A stretch of DNA of 64,000 nucleotides from assembly GCA_965221505.1 (NCBI GenBank), contig CBDCSI010000001.1, positions 992,001 through 1,056,000 of the forward strand. The letters run 5' to 3'. This stretch comes from CAZPXZ01 sp965221505 (GTDB taxonomy: Bacteria > Pseudomonadota > Alphaproteobacteria > Rhodobacterales > CAZPXZ01). Within the stretch, counting starts at the first letter, position 1. Each line of letters opens with the position of its first letter. The position numbers and the translations under genes were made by a program. Below the pieces are notes generated by a model, which was not told the DNA's origin, ran no database searches, and saw only the letters and a program-made list of their open reading frames with translations. Below, piece by piece: positions 58,919 to 64,000 of this stretch.

Positions 58919-60121
58919 ATGGCGGAACGAAGTCCCGGGACGACCTGCGTGGAATTCGGCCTCTCCGAGTCGCGGCGCGGTCTGATGCGGGCGGCGAGAG
59001 TACTCGCGGAAGGCCCGGTACGGGCGCGGGCGGCCGAGATCGACCGGTCGGAAGAATACCCGTGGGACAACGTCGCGCTCCTGGTCGAGGCGGGGCTGGC
59101 CGGCATGACCGTGCCGAAGCGCTACGGCGGCGGGGGCCGCGACTGGCTGGATGCCGTATTGGTGGTGGAGGAGCTCGCCCGGCACTGCGCGGTGACCGCC
59201 CGGATCGCGGTCGAAACCAATCTGGGTGCCGTCGCCGCGATCATGGCATACGGTACGGACGCGCAGAAGCGACTCGCGGCACGGCTCGTACTCGCCGGCG
59301 ACAAGCCGGCGATCTGCATCACCGAGCCCGACGCGGGCTCCGCCGCCTCCGAGATGACCACGCGGGCGGAGTTGAGGCAGGACCGCTACGTGATCAACGG
59401 CATGAAGCACTGGATCACCGGCGGCGGCGTCTCCCGACTGCATCTGGTCTTCGCGCGGGTGTTCGAGGGCGGGGAGGAGCGCGGAATCGGTTCGTTCCTC
59501 GCGATCCGGGGCGAGACGCCGGGGCTCAGGATCGGCCGGCGGGAGCCGACCATGGGACTTCGGGGAATGCCGGAGACGGAGGTCTTCTTCGAGGACATGG
59601 AGGTGTCGAAGTCGATGATGCTGAAGCCGCCGCGCGGGTTGAAGAAGGGATTCGCGGACCTGATGACGGCGTACAACTCGCAGCGCGTCGGCGCGGCCGC
59701 GGTTCCGCTCGGGATCGCCGAGGGGGCGTTCCGGCTGGCGGTGGAGCGGGTCGGCGAGCGCCGGCAATTCGGCCGCCCGATCTGCGAGTTCCAGGGGTTG
59801 CAGTGGAAGCTGGCCGACATGAGCGTCGGTCTCGCCGCCGCCCGCGGCATGGTTCGTGCCGCGGCCCTGAGCGGCGAGGGCCGGTTCCCGGACCGGACGC
59901 TGGCCGCCCAGGCGAAAATCCTCTCTTCCGAGACCGCCGTTCGCGTCGTGAACGACGCGCTGCAACTCTTCGGCGCCAGCGGCTATTCGCGAAACTGGCC
60001 TCTCGAGCGGATGGCGCGCGACGTGCGCATGTTCACGATCGGCGGCGGAACCGCGGAAATCCTCCGCAACACGGTAGCGAGCGGCATTCTCGGGCGACCC
60101 CTTCCGCAATCGAAACCGTAG
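58919..60121 (+). CDS. Acyl-CoA dehydrogenase
   Basis: 400 residues with the three-domain family fold: helical N-terminus (AGLAGMTVPKRYGGGG), middle beta domain (ITEPDAGSAASEM, then INGMKHWITGGG), and C-terminal helices (QRVGAAAVPLGIAEGAFRLAVERVGERRQFGRPICEFQ, LFGASGYSRNWPLERMARD, GGGTAEILRNTVA). FAD-dependent alpha,beta-dehydrogenation of an acyl-CoA; chain specificity not evident. Convergent with glmS. Confidence 0.92.
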   Translation: MAERSPGTTCVEFGLSESRRGLMRAARVLAEGPVRARAAEIDRSEEYPWDNVALLVEAGLAGMTVPKRYGGGGRDWLDAVLVVEELARHCAVTARIAVETNLGAVAAIMAYGTDAQKRLAARLVLAGDKPAICITEPDAGSAASEMTTRAELRQDRYVINGMKHWITGGGVSRLHLVFARVFEGGEERGIGSFLAIRGETPGLRIGRREPTMGLRGMPETEVFFEDMEVSKSMMLKPPRGLKKGFADLMTAYNSQRVGAAAVPLGIAEGAFRLAVERVGERRQFGRPICEFQGLQWKLADMSVGLAAARGMVRAAALSGEGRFPDRTLAAQAKILSSETAVRVVNDALQLFGASGYSRNWPLERMARDVRMFTIGGGTAEILRNTVASGILGRPLPQSKP

Positions 60122-60247
60122 GCGGGTCCGTCCGCCGGCCGTTGCGACCCCTCGCCGGGGCCGGCGCGCCGCGGCCTCCGAATCGGCGAGCGGCCCGGCG
60201 CTGCGCCGCCGCGGTCCGCGGGACGAGGAGCCGACGGGCTCGAAGCG

Positions 60248-62068
60248 CTACTCGACCGTCACCGACTTGGCCAGGTTCCTCGGCTTGTCGATATCCCGTC
60301 CGAGCGCGGCGGCGGCGTGATAGGCGAGGAGCTGCACGACCGGCGCGTAAACGAGGGGGGCGACAATTTCGGGACAGGCGGGCACGGCGATCGTCCCCAC
60401 GCAACCCCGTCCGGCGATCTCGATCCCCTCCCGGTCGGAGACGAGTATGGCGCGCGCGCCGCGTGTGATCGCTTCCTGCATGTTCGATACGGTCTTTTCG
60501 AACCGGGAGTCCCGCGGGGCCAGCACGACGACCGGCACGCGCTCGTCGATCAGCGCGATGGGGCCGTGCTTGAGTTCGCCTGCGGGAAATCCTTCGGCAT
60601 GGACGTAGGTGATTTCTTTCAGCTTCAACGCGCCTTCCAGCGCCAGGACGTGCATCGGCCCCCGCCCGAGATAGAGGACCAGCGGCGCGCCTGCGAGAGC
60701 GGCCGACGCGTCTCGGATCCGGTCCTCGCATGCGAGGACGTCCGCCAGGAGACGCGGCGCTGCGGAGAGCGCTCCGGCGACGGTTTGGGACCAGGCGTCG
60801 GAGGCGCGGCCGCGACGGTCGGCGATCGACCAGGCGAGGCGCAAGAGGGCCGCGAGCGTGGAAGTGAACGCCTTGGTCGAGGCGACGCTGACCTCCCGTC
60901 CGGCGCGTATGTCGACGCTTACGTCCGAGAGACGGTCGAGGCTGCTGCCGCGGGCGTTGACGATCCCGACCGTCGCGCGCCCCGCGTCCCGGCAGAGCCG
61001 GTGCGCGGCGAGGGTGTCCGCGGTTTCGCCGGACTGGCTGAGGAACACCGCCAGCGCCTCCGGCAGGTCCGGAATGGGGCGGTAGCGGAATTCGGAGGCA
61101 ATGTCCGCACGCGCCCGGACTCCGGCGATCTCCTCGATCCAGCGCTCGCCGATCATCCCGGCGAAATGCGCAGTCCCGCAGGCGACGAGGTCGACCCCCA
61201 GTTCGAGATTGGCCGGGGGCAGCGCCAGGGCCAGCGGCGTCGTCCGGTCGGCGGAAACGCTCTCCGAGACCAGGCGTGCGAGCGCGACGGGCTGTTCGTG
61301 GATCTCCCGCGTCATGTGATGCGGATAGCCGCCGAGCTCCGGCGATTCCTCGGGCGATTCGACCGGCGTCGTCGCGCGCTCGACCGGATTCCCGTCGGCG
61401 GAGAACACGCTCCAGCGGCCGTCTCGAACGAGGGCGAGGTCGCCGTCGTGGAGATGAATCGCCCGGTCGGCGTGGGGGGCGAGCGCGATCGGGTCCGAGG
61501 CGACGAAGGCCTCGCCGTCGCGATGGGCGACGGAGACAGGCGCGCCGTTCCGGGCGACGATCAGCGTTCCCGGCTCGTCGCGGAACAGGAACGCCAGCGC
61601 GTAGGCCCCGCGGATCCGGGCGACCGCCTGGCGCACGGCCTCCACCGGCGGAACGCCCGCCGCGAGGGCCCGGTCCACGAGTCGCAGCACGCATTCGGTA
61701 TCCGTCTCCGTCTCGAACCGCTGTCCCTCGGCCTCCAGCGAACGCTGGATCTGGACGTGGTTTTCGATGATCCCGTTGTGCACGACGGCGACCCGGCCGG
61801 TGGCGTGCGGATGCGCGTTCGCGCGAGACACCCGGCCGTGGGTCGCCCAGCGGGTGTGGGCGATCCCCGTCGCTCCGCTTACCGGCGCCCGGCGGAGCGC
61901 CTCCTCGAGCTTCGCCACCCTGCCCGCGGTCTTTCGGACCTCGATGCCGCCGGGGGCTTCGACCGCGAGACCGGCCGAGTCGTAGCCGCGATAGTCGAGG
62001 TCGCGCAGTCCCGCGACCAGCTTCGGAACCGCGTCGCCTCGACCGGAGACGGCGATTATTCCGCACAT
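60248..62068 (-). CDS. glmS: Glutamine--fructose-6-phosphate aminotransferase
   Basis: Makes glucosamine-6-phosphate for peptidoglycan and lipid A. 606 residues: N-terminal glutaminase with the nucleophile Cys2 (MCGIIAVSG), DLDYRGYDSAG, HTRWATHG and HNGIIENH, then two SIS domains (VACGTAHFAG, SQSGETADTLAA, VASTKAFTST) and the invariant C-terminal tail NLAKSVTVE. glmU lies upstream on the same strand after 264 bases. Confidence 0.96.
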   Translation of the reverse strand: MCGIIAVSGRGDAVPKLVAGLRDLDYRGYDSAGLAVEAPGGIEVRKTAGRVAKLEEALRRAPVSGATGIAHTRWATHGRVSRANAHPHATGRVAVVHNGIIENHVQIQRSLEAEGQRFETETDTECVLRLVDRALAAGVPPVEAVRQAVARIRGAYALAFLFRDEPGTLIVARNGAPVSVAHRDGEAFVASDPIALAPHADRAIHLHDGDLALVRDGRWSVFSADGNPVERATTPVESPEESPELGGYPHHMTREIHEQPVALARLVSESVSADRTTPLALALPPANLELGVDLVACGTAHFAGMIGERWIEEIAGVRARADIASEFRYRPIPDLPEALAVFLSQSGETADTLAAHRLCRDAGRATVGIVNARGSSLDRLSDVSVDIRAGREVSVASTKAFTSTLAALLRLAWSIADRRGRASDAWSQTVAGALSAAPRLLADVLACEDRIRDASAALAGAPLVLYLGRGPMHVLALEGALKLKEITYVHAEGFPAGELKHGPIALIDERVPVVVLAPRDSRFEKTVSNMQEAITRGARAILVSDREGIEIAGRGCVGTIAVPACPEIVAPLVYAPVVQLLAYHAAAALGRDIDKPRNLAKSVTVE

Positions 62069-62332
62069 CGGGCGAGCCTCCTGACTTCGGTCCGGGCGTC
62101 GCGAGTCTGCCCCGGCGCGGCGGCGGGATCGTCGGGCGGGCCGTCCGTCCGGCGCCTGCGTCGGACGAGGCCTCCGGCTCTCCCGGCGGATCGATGCGCT
62201 CGTCCCTCCCGCTCCGGCCGTGCCGTGTCGGGGCGGGGCGTCCGCGGTGCGGGTACCGGTACTGTCGCCGGGAGCGATTCGCTCCGTGCCGGCGGGCGGC
62301 TCCGATGCGGGACGCGGTTCGGCACCGGCCCG

Positions 62333-63679
62333 CTACGCCCCCCCGCGCCGAAGGGAAAGGCGGCGCGCGGCGCGGCCGGGATAGGCGACCTGCTGTGCGC
62401 GCTCGACCGCGAGAGCGCCGTCCTCGACGTCCCGGGTGATGACCGATCCGGCGCCCACGACGGCCCCCTTGCCGATTCGCACCGGGGCAACCAGGCAGCA
62501 ATTCGAGCCGACGAAGGCGCCGTCCCCGATCTCGGTCCGGTGCTTGTCGACGCCGTCGTAGTTGCAGGTAATCACGCCGGCGCCGACGTTGGCGCCCGCG
62601 CCCACCGTCGCGTCCCCGACATAGGCGAGATGGTTGACCTTGGCGCCGTCGCCGATGCGCGACGCCTTGATCTCCACGTAGTTGCCGATCCGGGAGCCCT
62701 CGCCGAGCGTGGTGCCGGGCCGGATGCGGGCGTGCGGTCCGACCCGGGCGCCGGCTCCGACGTCGCAGCCTTCGAGCGAACTGAAGGGAAGGACGGTCGC
62801 GCCGCTCCGAATTCGGACCCCGGGGCCGATCGAGACGTGCGGGCCGAGGGTCACGTCGGGCTCCAGTTCCGTGTCCCAGGAGAGCCGGACGCTGTCCGGG
62901 TCCTCCAGCGTGGCGCCGGCCTCCATCGCACTGCGGCGCGCGCGCGCCTGGAAGCTCCGCTCCGCCTCGCACAACTCCAGGCGGTCGTTGGCGCCGAGCG
63001 CCTCCTCGCGCAGTCCGGTCCACGCCCGGCAGGAGAGCCCGGCGCGGTGCAGGATTTCCGGAATCTCGGTGAGGTAACGCTCGCCGGCTGCGTTTCCGGT
63101 GCCGGACGCGCGCGCCGCCTCCAGCATTCGCGCCGCGTCGCCCGTGATCGGACCGGCGGCGCACAGGCGGACGGCCCGCTCGTCCGGGGTCGCGTCCCGC
63201 TCCTCGACGATGCGTTCGACGTCGCCTTCGGCCGAGAGCGACACCCGGCCGTAGCCGGTCGGATCCTCCGCCTCGAAGGCGAGAATTGCGGCCGCGGCCC
63301 CCGACCGCATTCGGCATTCGCGCAAGTTCCGCAAGGTTTCCGGCCGCAGAAGGGGGGTATCGCCGAAGACGACCAGAACCTCTCCCGCAAACTCCTCCAG
63401 GAGGTTCTCCGCGGCGAGAAACGCGCCGGCCGTTCCGTTCGGCGTCGTTTGCACGGCAATCCGGACCCGGGAATCCAGGTCGCGGGCAAGGTTCGCCACG
63501 GGGTGCGGGTCTGCGGGCGCCACGACGACGACCAGCTCCGGCTCGAGCGCGGCGCAGGTCGCGAGCGCGTGCGCGAGCATCGGGCGTCCCCCGACCGGAT
63601 GCAACGGCTTCGGGATCCGGGAGCGCAGGCGCCTGGACCTGCCGGCGGCGAGAATGACGGCGGCGAGGGGAGGCAGCAT
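62333..63679 (-). CDS. glmU: Bifunctional N-acetylglucosamine-1-P uridyltransferase / GlcN-1-P acetyltransferase
   Basis: Makes UDP-GlcNAc, the LpxA substrate. 448 residues. Uridyltransferase domain: AAVILAAGRSRRLRSRIPKPLHPVGGRP. Acetyltransferase half is a left-handed beta-helix (repeats from about residue 255), with NYVEIKASRIGDGAKVNHLAYVGDA and the catalytic-site NYDGVDKHRT. The start at ATG 63679 puts the nucleotide motif at residue 6, as in the family; the longer upstream frame is not family-like. Confidence 0.95.
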   Translation of the reverse strand: MLPPLAAVILAAGRSRRLRSRIPKPLHPVGGRPMLAHALATCAALEPELVVVVAPADPHPVANLARDLDSRVRIAVQTTPNGTAGAFLAAENLLEEFAGEVLVVFGDTPLLRPETLRNLRECRMRSGAAAAILAFEAEDPTGYGRVSLSAEGDVERIVEERDATPDERAVRLCAAGPITGDAARMLEAARASGTGNAAGERYLTEIPEILHRAGLSCRAWTGLREEALGANDRLELCEAERSFQARARRSAMEAGATLEDPDSVRLSWDTELEPDVTLGPHVSIGPGVRIRSGATVLPFSSLEGCDVGAGARVGPHARIRPGTTLGEGSRIGNYVEIKASRIGDGAKVNHLAYVGDATVGAGANVGAGVITCNYDGVDKHRTEIGDGAFVGSNCCLVAPVRIGKGAVVGAGSVITRDVEDGALAVERAQQVAYPGRAARRLSLRRGGA

Positions 63680-63829
63680 GAGTCGGGTCGGGGTTCGGGT
63701 TGCCGGAAGACCGGCGCGATAGTACACAAGGCGTTGCGGTCGGCGAAGGGCGCCGAATCAATCCCTGCTACGGAGTGTTGCCGCAGCTTCGGATTCGTTC
63801 GAGATCCCCGGATGCCGGAGGCTACGCGT

Positions 63830-64000
63830 ATGCAGGGCTGCGCCGCAATCTTCGACCTGGACGGAACGCTGGCCGACACGGCGCCGGATCTGGTCCTGGC
63901 CGCGAACCGCCTGCTCTCGGAACTCGCGCTTCCGCATCTCGTTTTCGAGGAGACCCGCAATGCGGCGGGCATGGGCGGCAGGGCCCTCATCTGCCTCGGA
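63830..64000 (+). CDS. gph: HAD-family phosphatase, phosphoglycolate phosphatase-like (partial)
   Basis: First 57 codons, running off the window end. It begins with the HAD motif I AAIFDLDGTLADTAPDL, where the first Asp is the nucleophile, followed by the helical cap start. A GGAG at 63817 precedes ATG 63830; an in-frame ATG at 63812 is an alternative. gph next to glmU-glmS is common in alphaproteobacteria. Confidence 0.8.
   Translation, partial: MQGCAAIFDLDGTLADTAPDLVLAANRLLSELALPHLVFEETRNAAGMGGRALICLG

Noticed and set aside
62069..62332. glmS ribozyme upstream of glmS
   Set aside because: That ribozyme is a feature of Firmicutes; no recognisable core is seen in this GC-rich 264-base gap.
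60033..63761. A frame of over 1200 codons spanning glmS and glmU on the same strand
   Set aside because: Arginine/glycine-rich out-of-frame shadow; both real genes carry complete family motifs in other frames.

Overview
The window is high-GC chromosomal DNA from an alphaproteobacterium, most like a Rhodospirillales-type lineage. The placement is inferred from gene order: cdsA-rseP-bamA-fabZ-lpxA-lpxI-lpxB on the left, then (minus strand) ppiD-trpE-trpG-trpD-trpC-moaC-moeA-gltX-gltA, gyrA, ligA, and glmU-glmS at the right end. LpxI, a separate trpG, and citrate synthase next to gltX fit this class. No rRNA, tRNA or CRISPR array was seen.

Layout. 1-8072: envelope operon (CDP-diacylglycerol synthesis, site-2 protease, outer-membrane protein assembly, lipid A steps), with dxr and lpxD missing from their usual places. 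8073-21697: an accessory block between lpxB and gltA. It holds an AlbA_2/HATPase regulator and a truncated second copy of it, an insertion-sequence remnant, a DUF6932/XRE pair resembling a toxin-antitoxin module, a complete dpp dipeptide-uptake operon with an M24 peptidase, and a copper locus (copC, copD, DUF4396 membrane protein, CueR) with a textbook 19-bp-spacer CueR promoter. 21698-31927: nine tightly packed minus-strand genes from ppiD to gltA. 31928-33487: mostly empty, with one orphan XRE antitoxin. 33488-48482: mixed housekeeping and metabolism (DsbA-like, gyrA, ligA, gpt, LytTR regulator, DUF2141 plus carotenoid oxygenase, aspartate aminotransferase, sdhE, hydroxyisobutyrate dehydrogenase, esterase, GST, moaA).

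48700-57349 is a mobile and conflict region and the most interesting part of the window. An operon of an OLD/RecF-like AAA ATPase and a PIN-domain nuclease has been broken by a complete IS66-family element (49044-51449) with 18-bp perfect inverted repeats and an 8-bp target duplication. The element carries a Dam-like adenine methyltransferase in the same operon as its transposase. About 190 bp upstream of the ATPase sits a second complete element (53140-57344) with TGT...ACA ends and a 5-bp duplication (CTTAG). It encodes a zinc-ribbon DUF6431-like protein, a DDE (rve plus Mu-C type) transposase, a TniB/ExeA-like ATPase and a Toprim protein, all overlapping in one operon. This looks like a compact Tn7/Tn5053/Mu-type transposon with an unusual Toprim subunit.

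57625-64000: GST, thpR, acyl-CoA dehydrogenase, glmS, glmU and the start of a phosphoglycolate-phosphatase-like gene. Element boundaries come from direct base comparison of the two ends. Functional statements rest on recognised motifs and family knowledge; no search was run.
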